Shown here: positions 1 to 9,576 of the stretch, piece by piece
How positions within the stretch are numbered: position 1 is the first letter of the stretch
Layout of the letters: the number at the start of each line of letters is the position of its first letter
Assembly: GCF_000237995.1 (NCBI RefSeq)
Contig: NC_016605.1
Coordinates: forward strand, 1,364,001-1,428,000
Direction: 5' to 3'
Source of the DNA: Pediococcus claussenii ATCC BAA-344
Lineage (GTDB): Bacteria; Bacillota; Bacilli; Lactobacillales; Lactobacillaceae
DNA length: 64,000 bases
Notes under the pieces: generated by a model
The model's input: only the letters and a program-made list of their open reading frames with translations
Told to the model about the DNA's origin: nothing
Database searches by the model: none
Translations under genes and position numbers: made by a program

Positions 1-102
1 GGCCATTTCACCAAATCCAGAACTAATATCCGTGCTTGTTACTAATTCTTGTTCCTCATTCAGCGAAGTGATTGTTAAATCTCGATATCGATAACTTTTC
101 AT
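1..102 (-). CDS. partial unidentified protein, last visible gene of the cbi-hem operon
   Basis: An open frame starts at 102 and runs off the left edge of the window, so only the first 34 residues are seen (beginning MKSYRYRDLTITSLNEEQ). It starts 8 bases after the hemL stop, with an AGG-type ribosome binding site overlapping that stop, so it is co-transcribed with hemL. I do not recognise the family from this short N-terminus. It has no signal peptide, no P-loop and no CobS- or CobU-like start. By position it may take part in cobalamin metabolism, but that is inference from context only. Confidence 0.6.
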   Translation of the reverse strand, partial: MKSYRYRDLTITSLNEEQELVTSTDISSGFGEMA

Positions 103-110
103 TTTTTAAC

Positions 111-1394
111 CTACATCGTTTTAAAAGCATCTGAAAAAACTTGAATCGTTTTTTCAATATCATCATCTGTGTGTTTTGTTGATAAAAAGCTTGTTTCAAA
201 TGGAGAAGATGCTATATACAATCCATTACGAATTGCATAATTGAAAAACTTATAGAAATTATCTTTATTAGTTGCTTGCACATCATCAAAGTTTTCCACT
301 GTACCATCTGTAAAGAAGTACCCCCACATAGAACCGACATGGCGGATCGTAAATGGAATTCCATTTCGGTTTGCAGATGCCTGAACTTTTTCGCTTAGAT
401 AATCAAGCTTTCGCGAAATATTACTATAATCTTCTTCTTTAAGCTGAGTCAGAGTTGTAATACCAGCAGTCATTGCTAGCGGATTACCCGAAAGCGTACC
501 AGCATGATAGACCGAGCCCTCAGGAGTAATATTTTTCATGATTTCTCTCTTACCACCAAAAACGCCAACTGGTAACCCTCCTCCGACGACCTTTCCGAGA
601 GTTGTTAAATCTGGAGTAATACCATATAAGCCTTGTGCCCCATGTAAATCACACCGGAATCCTGACATTACTTCATCAAATATTAAGACTGAGCCGTGTT
701 GAGTTGTTAATTCACGTAATTTTTGTAGAAATTCCTTTTTACCAGGAATTAATCCCATATTCCCCGCAATTGGTTCAACAATCACGCCGGCAATTTCATC
801 TCCAAAGTTTTCAAATAACCGTTGAATTGCCTCAACATCGTTGTAAGGGACTGTTAGTGTTTCATACGTAATACTCTTTGGTACACCAGGTGAAGTATTA
901 ATATCAAGAGTCGCAAGACCCGATCCAGCGTCCACAATTAATGAATCACTATGGCCGTGGTAGTTTCCAATAAATTTCACAATTTTATCGCGACCCGTGT
1001 AACCTCGAGCCAAACGAACTGCACTCATAGTTGCCTCAGTTCCAGATGAAACCATCCGCATCATCTCCATTGAAGGTACAATCGATTGAATTGTTTGTGC
1101 TAATTTAGTTTCAACAAGCGTTGGTGCTCCAAAACTTGTACCACGGTCAATTGTTTCTTTTAAAGCTGAAATCACGGTATCATCAGCATGACCTAAAATA
1201 AGTGGCCCCCATGACAGAACATAATCAACGTATGAGTTGCCATCGATATCATACAAATATTGATTTTTTCCTCGTTCGATAAAAATCGGATCCATCTCAA
1301 CGTTACTAAAAGCACGTACAGGACTATTTACACCACCGGGCATGTAACGAACTGCTTCCTTGTATGCTGCAATTGATTTTTCAAAATTCTTCAT
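111..1394 (-). CDS. hemL: glutamate-1-semialdehyde 2,1-aminomutase
   Basis: This PLP enzyme converts glutamate-1-semialdehyde to 5-aminolevulinate, the second step of the C5 tetrapyrrole route. The 427 residues match the family length. Visible marks are the [10 protein letters not shown] phosphate-binding segment near residue 117, the FDEVMSGFR aspartate block near 240, and the Schiff-base lysine K268 in [10 protein letters not shown] good ribosome binding site (GGAGAG) precedes ATG 1394. It sits 4 bases after hemB in the same operon. No heme-specific genes (hemE, hemH) accompany it, so the likely product is uroporphyrinogen III for cobalamin rather than heme; that last point is inference. 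Confidence 0.97.
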   Translation of the reverse strand: MKNFEKSIAAYKEAVRYMPGGVNSPVRAFSNVEMDPIFIERGKNQYLYDIDGNSYVDYVLSWGPLILGHADDTVISALKETIDRGTSFGAPTLVETKLAQTIQSIVPSMEMMRMVSSGTEATMSAVRLARGYTGRDKIVKFIGNYHGHSDSLIVDAGSGLATLDINTSPGVPKSITYETLTVPYNDVEAIQRLFENFGDEIAGVIVEPIAGNMGLIPGKKEFLQKLRELTTQHGSVLIFDEVMSGFRCDLHGAQGLYGITPDLTTLGKVVGGGLPVGVFGGKREIMKNITPEGSVYHAGTLSGNPLAMTAGITTLTQLKEEDYSNISRKLDYLSEKVQASANRNGIPFTIRHVGSMWGYFFTDGTVENFDDVQATNKDNFYKFFNYAIRNGLYIASSPFETSFLSTKHTDDDIEKTIQVFSDAFKTM

Positions 1395-1398
1395 TTAA

Positions 1399-2385
1399 TT
1401 ACTCTCCTTGTTGGTCCAAATACTTAGCATAGTCCTTAGCAAAATATGTGATTATCAAATCAGCACCTGCTCGTTTCATGCCGGTTAACGTTTCATATAC
1501 AACAGATTGTTCATCAATCCAACCGTTAGCGGCTGCCGCTTTAATCATTGCGTATTCCCCAGAAACGTTGTAGGCAACCATTGGTAGATTAACTTGATCC
1601 TTAATCTCACGCATTACATCCAAGAAAGCCATTGATGGTTTAACCATTACAAAGTCTGCACCTTCTTTTTGATCACTGACTGCTTCTCGAATTGACTCTA
1701 AGCGATTTGCAGGATCCATTTGATAAGACTTTCGGTCACCAAACTTTGGTGCACTGTTCGCAGCTTCTCGGAACGGACCATAAAAACTTGAAGCATATTT
1801 AACCGCATAAGACATTATTGGTATATTGACCAGATTAGCTTGATCCAAAGCAAATCGAATTGCTGTAACATAACCGTCCATTGCATTCGAAGGCGCAATG
1901 ATATCAGCCCCCGCCTTAGCTTGACTAACTGCGGTACGAGCAATGTATTTTAATGACTCATCATTATCAACATAACCTTCTTTAACTATTCCGCAATGAC
2001 CAGTTGATGTATATTCACACATACAACAATCCGCAATAATGATTAGGTTTGGAAACTTATTCTTAATCTTTCTGGTCGCCTGCTGAACAATTCCGTCGTC
2101 AGACCAGGCACCTGTCCCGATATCATCCTTGTTCTCATCTTTCGGCAAGCCAAACAAAATAATTGATTTAATACCTGCATCCACAATTTCCTGAACCTCA
2201 TTCAAAATTGAATCCAACCCAAAATGTGAGACACCTGGCATTGAAGAAATCGGAGTCGAACCATTTAGCCCTTCCTCGACAAAGACAGGTGCAATTAAAT
2301 CATTTTTTGTAACCACGGTTTCTCGCATTAAGTCTCGCATTGTTGCAGTTGTTCTTAAACGACGATGACGATCAAAATTATTCAT
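1399..2385 (-). CDS. hemB: delta-aminolevulinic acid dehydratase (porphobilinogen synthase)
   Basis: This enzyme condenses two 5-aminolevulinate molecules to porphobilinogen in the cytoplasm. The zinc-type cysteine cluster is present in [15 protein letters not shown] (around residues 120-133), as are two active-site lysines in the [14 protein letters not shown] and [10 protein letters not shown] segments. The length of 328 residues is normal. I chose ATG 2385 because AAGGAG lies 7 bases ahead of it. An ATG at 2391 would be only one base from the same ribosome binding site. The 5' end overlaps the 3' end of hemC, as expected for translational coupling. Confidence 0.96.
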   Translation of the reverse strand: MNNFDRHRRLRTTATMRDLMRETVVTKNDLIAPVFVEEGLNGSTPISSMPGVSHFGLDSILNEVQEIVDAGIKSIILFGLPKDENKDDIGTGAWSDDGIVQQATRKIKNKFPNLIIIADCCMCEYTSTGHCGIVKEGYVDNDESLKYIARTAVSQAKAGADIIAPSNAMDGYVTAIRFALDQANLVNIPIMSYAVKYASSFYGPFREAANSAPKFGDRKSYQMDPANRLESIREAVSDQKEGADFVMVKPSMAFLDVMREIKDQVNLPMVAYNVSGEYAMIKAAAANGWIDEQSVVYETLTGMKRAGADLIITYFAKDYAKYLDQQGE

Positions 2386-3319
2386 TTTCATTCTCCTTAA
2401 TCTCTTTCAATATTCTGTCAGCTCCCATTGCAAGTAACTTTTGATAAACTTCACTTGCAATATTTTGACTTTGTTTAATGTTTCGCTCGATAACAGTATC
2501 AATCCAATCGGTTCCGTCATAAGAAGATATAGATCCAAACAACTGAATTGTTTTATCATTCTGAATCGCAAAACTACCAACTGGAAAGTTACATGTTCCT
2601 CCAAAACTGGCCAGTAATTCTCGTTCTGCTTTTACCTCATCAAATGTCCTTAAATCATGAATTTTTTTAACAATTGAACAAACAAAATCATCATCTTTTC
2701 TTGTTTCAATTGCCAATGCCCCCTGACCTGCAGATGGAATCAGTTCTAGAATCGCCGGGCTTCTATAAACTTGTTTCAATTCTGGATTCAAGCGATTCAG
2801 CCCCGCTTCTGCAACTACGATTCCTTCTAAATTCATCTCATCAATTTTTCTAATTCGAGTGTCTAGGTTCCCTCGAATTGGAACAACTTCGATATCAGAT
2901 CTAATATGTTTCAACTCTGAAATTCGGCGAATACTACTCGTACCAATTCTCGCATGCTCCGGCAAATCTTGAATAGATTGGATTTTAGTTTTGGTTAGCA
3001 AGCAATCGTATGGTGATTCTCGAGTCGGAATGCTCGATAGGCTTAAATCTTGAGGCGTCTCGGGCAATAGGTCTTTTAAACTATGCACCGCCAGATCAAT
3101 TTTGCCAGTCCGGAGAGCATCTTCAATTTCAGTTACGAAGATTCCCTTTCCGTAGATCATTTTGATATTAGTCGTATAGTCTCGATCACCTAACGTCGTG
3201 ATGTTCACAATTTCGAAATCAACACCAGGACTATTCTCTTTAAGTTGCTCGATCACTAGGTTTGTTTGACGTACAGCTAAAATACTTTTCCGTGTTCCAA
3301 CCCTGATAATTTTTTTCAT
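2378..3319 (-). CDS. hemC: hydroxymethylbilane synthase (porphobilinogen deaminase)
   Basis: This enzyme polymerises four porphobilinogens into hydroxymethylbilane. The dipyrromethane cofactor cysteine is C243 in the [11 protein letters not shown] segment, and the family signature GTSSIRR is near residue 127. At 313 residues it has the usual length. It lies 5 bases after hemA and its end overlaps hemB. The ribosome binding site is not strong (AGGG about 15 bases upstream), so translation may depend on coupling to hemA. Uroporphyrinogen-III synthase (hemD), needed next, is not seen in the window. Confidence 0.96.
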   Translation of the reverse strand: MKKIIRVGTRKSILAVRQTNLVIEQLKENSPGVDFEIVNITTLGDRDYTTNIKMIYGKGIFVTEIEDALRTGKIDLAVHSLKDLLPETPQDLSLSSIPTRESPYDCLLTKTKIQSIQDLPEHARIGTSSIRRISELKHIRSDIEVVPIRGNLDTRIRKIDEMNLEGIVVAEAGLNRLNPELKQVYRSPAILELIPSAGQGALAIETRKDDDFVCSIVKKIHDLRTFDEVKAERELLASFGGTCNFPVGSFAIQNDKTIQLFGSISSYDGTDWIDTVIERNIKQSQNIASEVYQKLLAMGADRILKEIKENENE

Positions 3320-3324
3320 GATTA

Positions 3325-4584
3325 CTACGCATCCCTTTTAAAAATTATATTCAACATATTCAAATAGTCGTCTCCATCGTCAAGCGTTGAAAGTTCTTTA
3401 ATCTCTTTAATTGGACTCTTCAGCATTTGATTAACAATACTTTTCATATGTTTTCGAATCACTTTTTGTTCATGATCATTAAGCTCTGGTAATTTATTGA
3501 CTAAACTTTCGTATACATCAGATTGAATAGCAGTTGATCTTTCCCGAATAGATCTAATCAATGGAACAACATTCAACTGCTTTTGCCACAAAAAATACTC
3601 TTCGACTTGATCCGGAATCTTTGCTTTTACCTGTTTAACCAAATGCAACTTCAAATCATGATTTTTCGTTGTAATATTTGCAAGGTGATCCAGATCGTAA
3701 TAAAAATCGGTAAAGTTACTGACAAATTCGATGTTGCGAGGTAATCCTAAATCAATGAAAACTTTCTCATTTAAATCTGCTCCTTGAGATTCTGCCCAAC
3801 TTGGTTCAATCAATTGCTGTCTACCACCCCAAGCCGTCACAATAATATCGGCTGCTGCAATTTCCTGCTGCAATTGGGTAATTGGTGAAATTAGAACCTC
3901 TTCCTCAATCAAATCAGCTAGTTGTTTTGCATGGTCTAAACTACGATTAGTAATTTGAATAGATTCAAATCCCATTCCGGAAGCATTTTGTAATACCTGT
4001 TTTGCCATGTCACCGGCTCCAACAATTAAAAGCTTGCGGTCTTCCAATTTATTAAAGCGTGTCTTTGCGGCATGCAATCCAATCTGAGTTGAGGTCTCAC
4101 CATACTCGTTTATTTTGTACTCGTAATGCGTCCACTTTGAAAACGAAATAGCCTGCTTGAACAAATGATTAAATAAAACACCAGTACTTTTAGAACTCTG
4201 TGCCGTAAAAAAGGCATTCTTAACTTGTCCCAAAATATGTGGCTCACCAATATCGGGCGAATCCAATCCGCAAGTCAGTTCCATTAGATGGTAAACCGCC
4301 TGTTCTCCAGTTCTTACATTTAAATATTCCGATATTTTATCCATGGCAATCCCAAATTCAGATGCCAAAAAGCGTTTAATATAGTATTTACCGGTATGAA
4401 CTTGGTCAACAACTGCATAGACTTCAGTTCGTTCACACGTCGATAGAATTACATTCTCCAAAATACTCTTCTCTGCAAAAAGCATTTGGTCAGCTTCAGA
4501 AAGTTGATTTTCCTTAAAATACATTGATTCGCGTATTTTAATTGGCGTTTTATGATAGTCTAACCCCATGCAAATTAGAAACAT
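3325..4584 (-). CDS. hemA: glutamyl-tRNA reductase
   Basis: This NADPH enzyme reduces Glu-tRNA(Glu) to glutamate-1-semialdehyde and so commits carbon to tetrapyrroles. The N-terminal catalytic domain has the nucleophile C50 in ILSTCERTEVYAV. A Rossmann segment LLIVGAGDMAKQVL lies near residue 185, and a C-terminal helical dimerisation domain follows. The 419 residues are typical. A strong AAAGGAGG precedes ATG 4584. It starts 2 bases after the precorrin-2 dehydrogenase gene, and with hemL it gives the complete C5 path. Confidence 0.96.
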   Translation of the reverse strand: MFLICMGLDYHKTPIKIRESMYFKENQLSEADQMLFAEKSILENVILSTCERTEVYAVVDQVHTGKYYIKRFLASEFGIAMDKISEYLNVRTGEQAVYHLMELTCGLDSPDIGEPHILGQVKNAFFTAQSSKSTGVLFNHLFKQAISFSKWTHYEYKINEYGETSTQIGLHAAKTRFNKLEDRKLLIVGAGDMAKQVLQNASGMGFESIQITNRSLDHAKQLADLIEEEVLISPITQLQQEIAAADIIVTAWGGRQQLIEPSWAESQGADLNEKVFIDLGLPRNIEFVSNFTDFYYDLDHLANITTKNHDLKLHLVKQVKAKIPDQVEEYFLWQKQLNVVPLIRSIRERSTAIQSDVYESLVNKLPELNDHEQKVIRKHMKSIVNQMLKSPIKEIKELSTLDDGDDYLNMLNIIFKRDA

Positions 4585-4586
4585 TA

Positions 4587-5030
4587 TTATTCCTCCTTTC
4601 TCTTAATTTTTAAAAACTCTTGTAATCTAATTCTTGTTTTCTTTGCTAATGCCGGATTAGTTCCATTGGTGGAAATCGCATAGGTAACTGCTTCATCTTG
4701 GACGACCGAAACGTTATATAAATCGGAACTTTCCTTATTGCTTACATTATTAATCCACTGGTGTTGGGCCGCATCCTGATAAATCATTTGGTTAACCGCC
4801 TTGTCATTCGTACAGGCGAACACTATATCAGCATCTTTAGTCAATTCTGGTAAATAATCTGCTTTAATCCACCGTACTTTGTTCGGATTGATCTCAAAAT
4901 CAACTTGCGGACTAATGATAGTGATTTGGGCATTCTCACTCTGTAAGCCTCTTAATTTACGGGCGGCAACCATTCCGCCACCGACAATAACCACTTTTTT
5001 ATTTTTTAAATTAAGCATTACTGGATACAT
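4587..5030 (-). CDS. precorrin-2 dehydrogenase (single-domain, CysG N-terminal-like)
   Basis: The 147 residues hold an NAD-binding Rossmann fold (VVIVGGGMVAARKL near residue 13) and the NIS-type segments of the siroheme synthase N-terminal domain. The family oxidises precorrin-2 to sirohydrochlorin. The ferrochelatase and methyltransferase parts of full CysG are absent. The same short form, called sirA, sits at this place in the L. reuteri cobalamin cluster. Sirohydrochlorin is the entry to anaerobic cobalamin synthesis through CbiK or CbiX, neither of which is visible here. It is tightly packed between cbiP and hemA. Confidence 0.88.
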   Translation of the reverse strand: MYPVMLNLKNKKVVIVGGGMVAARKLRGLQSENAQITIISPQVDFEINPNKVRWIKADYLPELTKDADIVFACTNDKAVNQMIYQDAAQHQWINNVSNKESSDLYNVSVVQDEAVTYAISTNGTNPALAKKTRIRLQEFLKIKRKEE

Positions 5031-5038
5031 CTTCTAAC

Positions 5039-6538
5039 CTACTTTTCTGACTCATCAAGAATTTTTAAGAGTGAACTAACATCCACATTTTTGGCAAATA
5101 TCTTTGCCAATTTATCGTATTGCTGACTCTTATATTCTTGGATAGGTATCACTTCTTCAAAAATTGGTTCAAGCCCCTTCGATAAACGAATGTTATTCAA
5201 AAAATGACGCGTCCATAATGCGTTATCAAAGACTCCATGTAAATACGTACCATTAACTGACAGATCTGAACTTACTGCCCCATCATTTCTCGACCTTTTC
5301 TTTCCGTTTACTTCTCTAATTTCGGAAAAGGGCTTAACCTTGGATCCCAAGATTGTTTTTCCCATGTGGATTTCGTAACCAGTAAGTTGGTATCCGTCTT
5401 TCTGAGCGCAGGCTTGTGTTGTCGTCTTTTGATCCTCATAATATGTCGTAACATTCAATAATCCAATTCCTTGCTGTTCTTCAATCTGTGATTCAATATG
5501 TTGTTTATCAACTAATTTCTTACCTAACATTTGGTACCCACCGCAAATTCCAAATACCTTGCATCCTTGGCTATGAGCATTTTTAATTGCATCTACAAAT
5601 CCAATTTTCCTTAAATAGCTGAGATCTTCGTTTGTATTTTTACTTCCTGGAATGATAATCAAATCGGGTATCCCAAGTTGTGAAACATTCCGAACGTAGC
5701 GAACTGAGACATCTTTATACTGTTTAAAACTATTAAAATCCGTATAATTAGAAATCTTAGGAACTACAATCACAGCAATATCGAGATCTTTTCCTGGGAC
5801 TTTTTCCTGGGACTTACGAGCTAAAGCCACACTGTCCTCTTCATCAATGTCCAAATCAGTCATTGGCATTACTCCTAAAACCGGTACTCCTGTTAGTTCT
5901 TCAATTTGATTGTTACCATTTTGTAAAAGCGAAACATCTCCCCTAAACTTATTGATAATGATGCCTTTAATCCGTTTTTGGTGCTCCACAGGTAATAGTT
6001 TGATAGTTCCATAAATAGAAGCAAACACACCACCTTTATCAATATCTGCCACCAAAACAACTGGCGCATCAGCCATGTCTGCCATTCCCATGTTTGCAAA
6101 ATCGTTTTTATTCAAGTTGATTTCAGCCGGACTACCGGCACCTTCCAACAGCACAACGTCATTTTCACTAGCAAGTTGGTCAAAGTCATTTTGAACAAAT
6201 GATCGAAGCCGGTTTTTAAATTGAAAATAGTCTTTTGCTTTCATATCACCGATTACTTTACCGTCAACAATGATTTGAGATTCAGAATCAGTTGAAGGTT
6301 TTAACAAAACCGGATTCATACGAACATTTGGAATTTTCCTGGCTGCTTCTGCCTGAAACACCTGCGCTCTTCCCATTTCAAAACCTTCCGGGGTTATATA
6401 TGAATTCAATGCCATATTTTGAGATTTAAATGGAACTACTTCGTTACCTTGATTAGTTAAATAGCGACAAAAAGCTGCAACCATCCAACTTTTCCCAGAG
6501 TCAGAAGCTGTTCCCTGAAACATAAGTCGTTTTGTCAT
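5039..6538 (-). CDS. cbiP: cobyric acid synthase
   Basis: This enzyme makes four glutamine-dependent amidations of adenosylcobyrinic acid a,c-diamide. The N-terminal ATPase domain shows a deviant Walker segment (FQGTASDSGKS), the KSQNMALNS motif and EGAGSPAEINL near residue 133. The C-terminal class I glutamine amidotransferase-like domain has the nucleophile C332 in FGICGGYQMLG and a downstream YLHGVFDN histidine. At 499 residues it is full length. A clear AAGGTAAGGAAG ribosome binding site precedes ATG 6538. It follows cbiO by 18 bases. Confidence 0.96.
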   Translation of the reverse strand: MTKRLMFQGTASDSGKSWMVAAFCRYLTNQGNEVVPFKSQNMALNSYITPEGFEMGRAQVFQAEAARKIPNVRMNPVLLKPSTDSESQIIVDGKVIGDMKAKDYFQFKNRLRSFVQNDFDQLASENDVVLLEGAGSPAEINLNKNDFANMGMADMADAPVVLVADIDKGGVFASIYGTIKLLPVEHQKRIKGIIINKFRGDVSLLQNGNNQIEELTGVPVLGVMPMTDLDIDEEDSVALARKSQEKVPGKDLDIAVIVVPKISNYTDFNSFKQYKDVSVRYVRNVSQLGIPDLIIIPGSKNTNEDLSYLRKIGFVDAIKNAHSQGCKVFGICGGYQMLGKKLVDKQHIESQIEEQQGIGLLNVTTYYEDQKTTTQACAQKDGYQLTGYEIHMGKTILGSKVKPFSEIREVNGKKRSRNDGAVSSDLSVNGTYLHGVFDNALWTRHFLNNIRLSKGLEPIFEEVIPIQEYKSQQYDKLAKIFAKNVDVSSLLKILDESEK

Positions 6539-6556
6539 ATCTTCCTTACCTTTCTT

Positions 6557-7363
6557 CTACCTCAGTTTTATTTGTGAATTAAATAGCTCCTCTTCATTCT
6601 CAAATAGCTCAGTTCCAAATTTTCGATGTAGTTTAACAATAAATGGAATCTCTAACTGTGCTTGTGTCATAATCTCTTGATTCTCAAAAACGACCTGTTT
6701 AGTTCCCTTTCCAAGCAAAGAACCACCTTTAATAACATAAAAATAGTCACAAATATCATACATAAAATTCATATCATGACTCGATATAATAAAGCGCTGT
6801 CCGTTTTTCATTAGCTGTTTAATCAAGTTTTTCATGCGTTTAATACCATCAAAATCTAATCCCGTTGTTGGTTCATCTAACAATAGCCACTTCGGTTTCA
6901 TTACCATCACACCTGCAATTGCAACTCTTCTTTTCTGCCCACCACTAAGATACTGAACGGGCCGATCCCTTATATCTTCCATATCTAGTTCTTTAAAAAC
7001 CCAATCCAATCGTTCCCCAATTTGCTTCTTACTATATTTCAAATTTTTCAGTACAAAACTAACATCTTCAGATACATTTGAGAAAAAAATTTGATGATCT
7101 GCATTTTGAAAAACCATTCCAATTTGTGATCGTAAATTAAACAATCCCTTTTTGGAATATTTAATTGGAACACCATCTACTTGAACAAATCCGCTAGTAG
7201 GTTTTTCCAAAGCCACAATGTTCTTAAAGATTGTTGATTTTCCTGAACCATTTGGGCCCACAATTCCAATAATCTGCCCTTGTTCACCAAAATCGATGTT
7301 AAGGTTATCTAGAATTTTATTTTTATTATCATAGGAAAAATCCAAGTTTTTTAAAGAAATCAT
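6557..7363 (-). CDS. cbiO: cobalt ECF transporter ATPase
   Basis: This is the energy-coupling ATPase of the CbiMNQO cobalt importer. It has Walker A GPNGSGKST (about residues 36-44), a Q-loop in GMVFQNADHQIF, the signature LSGGQKRRVAIAGV, Walker B WLLLDEPTTGLD and the switch histidine in ISSHD. The Q-loop DHQIF is typical of ECF-type ATPases. The 268 residues are normal. Only one ATPase gene is present, which is consistent with a homodimer of CbiO. It lies 9 bases after cbiQ. Confidence 0.94.
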   Translation of the reverse strand: MISLKNLDFSYDNKNKILDNLNIDFGEQGQIIGIVGPNGSGKSTIFKNIVALEKPTSGFVQVDGVPIKYSKKGLFNLRSQIGMVFQNADHQIFFSNVSEDVSFVLKNLKYSKKQIGERLDWVFKELDMEDIRDRPVQYLSGGQKRRVAIAGVMVMKPKWLLLDEPTTGLDFDGIKRMKNLIKQLMKNGQRFIISSHDMNFMYDICDYFYVIKGGSLLGKGTKQVVFENQEIMTQAQLEIPFIVKLHRKFGTELFENEEELFNSQIKLR

Positions 7364-7372
7364 ATTAGCCTC

Positions 7373-8053
7373 TTATTCGATATGAAAATCGCCTTCAAAA
7401 AGTTTTACTTCCAAACTGTTTTGTAAATACTCAAAGTCAATAATCACTTGCATAAATAGCATTTTTATCAAAATTGAAATTGATTCAATTGATACTCTGA
7501 AATCGTGATATCCAAGTCGCATACTTTGAGCGTGGTAAATTTTAGCGCTAGCATCTAAAAATATAAAAATAAAGCGATAGATCAAGATAACTTGTTCTAC
7601 AAATATCTTAGGAAAATGTAATTGCAACAGCACTTTAATAATTTGTTGAAATGGAGTTGTCAATGCCAGAAAAAATACATCTACAATTGCAGTTAACGAC
7701 TGCAAGCCAAGCATTAGTCCTTTAGGTAGCATCTGCCGAGAAACACCAAAAAATGATGATCCAACGGAAAACGACGTAATTAATGTATCCTCGTTGTAAG
7801 AAACCGTTAACACAATTCCTAAAATGCTCAGAACTAAAAAAGGTAAAATCACGTAAAACCACTTTAAATATGTTCGAATTGATATCTGTGTTACGAAAAT
7901 CGTAATTCCTGCATAAATCATAATAGTCGCCAATTTAATATCCGCTTTAGGTTGAAATGCTAGTACAAGCCCTAAAACAAAAATTCCGATTTTGATCCAA
8001 GGATTTTTTTTGGCGATTTTATTTTCGTAAGCATACTTATCAATCACTAACAT
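7373..8053 (-). CDS. cbiQ: cobalt ECF transporter transmembrane protein
   Basis: This is the T component that links CbiO to the substrate-binding CbiM. About five or six hydrophobic segments are visible, and the coupling region with an ALTTPFQ-type motif and SMRLGYHDF near residue 180 corresponds to the conserved cytoplasmic helices with an ARG-like motif. The 226 residues are typical. Its short spacing to cbiN (3 bases) and cbiO supports one translational unit. Confidence 0.9.
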   Translation of the reverse strand: MLVIDKYAYENKIAKKNPWIKIGIFVLGLVLAFQPKADIKLATIMIYAGITIFVTQISIRTYLKWFYVILPFLVLSILGIVLTVSYNEDTLITSFSVGSSFFGVSRQMLPKGLMLGLQSLTAIVDVFFLALTTPFQQIIKVLLQLHFPKIFVEQVILIYRFIFIFLDASAKIYHAQSMRLGYHDFRVSIESISILIKMLFMQVIIDFEYLQNSLEVKLFEGDFHIE

Positions 8054-8056
8054 TGT

Positions 8057-8347
8057 TTATTCTTCCTTACTATTTTTCTTTTTTCCACGAGCAAATCCAA
8101 TAATATATGCTATTACTCCTGTTCCAAAACTTCCCTGTAATGTAAAAATCAACGTTTCTATTTCACCTGATGGCGGAGTCCACAGTGGATGTGCCCACAC
8201 TCGATACGAAGGATCATTCTTTTTGATTTGTGCAGTTCCTTGGTCGTCACTTCCACCAAATTCCCCTCCTTTTATAAAAACTAGAGGAAATACAACAAGA
8301 CAAACAACAATTACTAATAAAATTACGTTCTGTTTAGTATTCTTCAT
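8057..8347 (-). CDS. cbiN: cobalt ECF transporter accessory protein
   Basis: This is a small two-helix membrane protein of 96 residues, with a transmembrane segment at 8-27 and another at about 66-88. The extracytoplasmic loop between them ends in the GEIETLIFTLQ segment typical of CbiN. CbiN helps load cobalt into CbiM. Its first 14 bases overlap the 3' end of cbiM, so the two are translationally coupled. A basic tail (GKKKNSKEE) follows the last helix. Confidence 0.9.
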   Translation of the reverse strand: MKNTKQNVILLVIVVCLVVFPLVFIKGGEFGGSDDQGTAQIKKNDPSYRVWAHPLWTPPSGEIETLIFTLQGSFGTGVIAYIIGFARGKKKNSKEE

Positions 8348-9101
8348 TTAGAATTGTGCTCCCTTCTTTCCAAAGGCCATTGCTAACTATTAGGTTATAA
8401 ACAATTACTGTTAAAAAACCTTCTGCAAGCGCTAGTGGCACCTGTGTAACGGCATAAATACCCATAAATTTAACCGCAGCTCCTAGAATACCCTTATTGG
8501 GATCTGGGAAAACCACTGCAAGTTGAAATGCTGTTGTTACATAAGTAGATAGATCTGCAAAGAATGCACAGAGGAAGATAGCAACCTTTTTATTAACATT
8601 CATTTTTTTGCAAAGTATCAAAACCAGAAAACCGATAATTGGTCCAACGATCGTCATCGAAAAAGCATTAGCGCCTAGTGTAGTTAAACCACCATGAGCA
8701 AGTAGTAAAGCTTGAAATAATAGCACAATCACACCCATAATCACTAAAACTCCTGGCCCAAACATTACAGTTCCTAAACCAACACCAGTCGGATGTGATG
8801 AAGAACCTGTAACTGATGGGAGCTTCAATGAAGAAAGAACAAATACAAATGCTCCGCATAAGGCAAACATTAATTTTGTGTTTTTCGAGTTAGAATTTTC
8901 AGAAATCTTTTTCAATCGATAAAGACCATACATAAAAAAAGGAAGACTAACTGCATACCAAAACACGCACCATAATGGTGGTAACATTCCTTCCATTATG
9001 TGCATTGCATGAACCACTGTAGGAACGAACGTAAAGCCAAGTGCCAACAAGATTGCACATTGAGTATATAAACTATTAAATATTGCATATATTTTCTTCA
9101 A
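8334..9101 (-). CDS. cbiM: cobalt ECF transporter substrate-binding component
   Basis: This is the S component that binds Co(II). A signal-like helix (residues 12-32) ends in VVHA, just before MHIMEGMLPP. Cleavage there would expose the Met-His N-terminus that coordinates cobalt in this family. A second conserved block is SSHPTGVGLGT near residue 100. The start is TTG 9101, with AGGAGG 10 bases upstream; no suitable ATG exists. It is the first gene of the leftward operon and is separated by about 475 bases from a divergent AraC-type regulator. Confidence 0.95.
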   Translation of the reverse strand: MKKIYAIFNSLYTQCAILLALGFTFVPTVVHAMHIMEGMLPPLWCVFWYAVSLPFFMYGLYRLKKISENSNSKNTKLMFALCGAFVFVLSSLKLPSVTGSSSHPTGVGLGTVMFGPGVLVIMGVIVLLFQALLLAHGGLTTLGANAFSMTIVGPIIGFLVLILCKKMNVNKKVAIFLCAFFADLSTYVTTAFQLAVVFPDPNKGILGAAVKFMGIYAVTQVPLALAEGFLTVIVYNLIVSNGLWKEGSTILNEEY

Positions 9102-9576
9102 TGTAGATATTCCTCCTAGTGTTTTTGAATCGACGTCGGAACGTACAAGAAAACCCTTACAGACTTTATAGTATCATCTGCTTCTAACACAATTATGATA
9201 TTGGTAAATGAAATCAAAATATTGCACTTTAGCCTTAAATTTTGTACAAGTTTTAAGCTTATGAAGACAAAATAATACCAAAGAATAAACATTTATCTGT
9301 GAAATAGTTTAATTGATCAATAATTTATTACTTTTTTTAAGTAAGTAATTTGCTTATCGTAAAAAAATATTATTTTCAATTTAAAACGCAAATTGTATTT
9401 TTTTTGTTTTGCTCTATATTTAAAACGCATTTTTACTATTTTGCTGCAAAATATTAGTATTAGTATAATAAAATGACAATATTACATCTTGTAACTTGTA
9501 ATATTTTGCTTTAAACTCATTATTAAGAAAGCGTTTTATATTTTAGAATTGCTTATACCAAAATGAGGAGGACATT
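9102..9576. promoter_or_regulatory. divergent control region between cbiM and the AraC/DUF4430 regulator
   Basis: This AT-rich stretch of about 475 bases has no credible reading frame. It holds two direct copies of TTTAAAACGCA (9380-9390 and 9419-9429), a third inverted GCGTTTTA at 9531-9538, and an inverted repeat AATATTAC...GTAATATT at 9478-9505. Direct repeats are the usual target shape of AraC-family proteins, so these are candidate sites for the regulator encoded alongside. I looked for the conserved B12 box of cobalamin riboswitches and found none. Confidence 0.5.
9441..9469 (+). promoter_or_regulatory. likely promoter of the AraC-type regulator
   Basis: TTGCTG at 9441-9446 and TATAAT at 9464-9469 are separated by 17 bases, matching a housekeeping sigma promoter. 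One TTTAAAACGCA repeat lies just upstream (9419-9429). The inverted repeat at 9478-9505 covers the expected start of transcription, which would suit autoregulation. Confidence 0.5.

Noticed and set aside
9102-9576. Possible cobalamin riboswitch ahead of cbiM
   Set aside because: I searched for the conserved B12 box and the usual GC-rich helices and saw neither; the region is very AT-rich with AraC-like repeats instead. A covariance search would be decisive.
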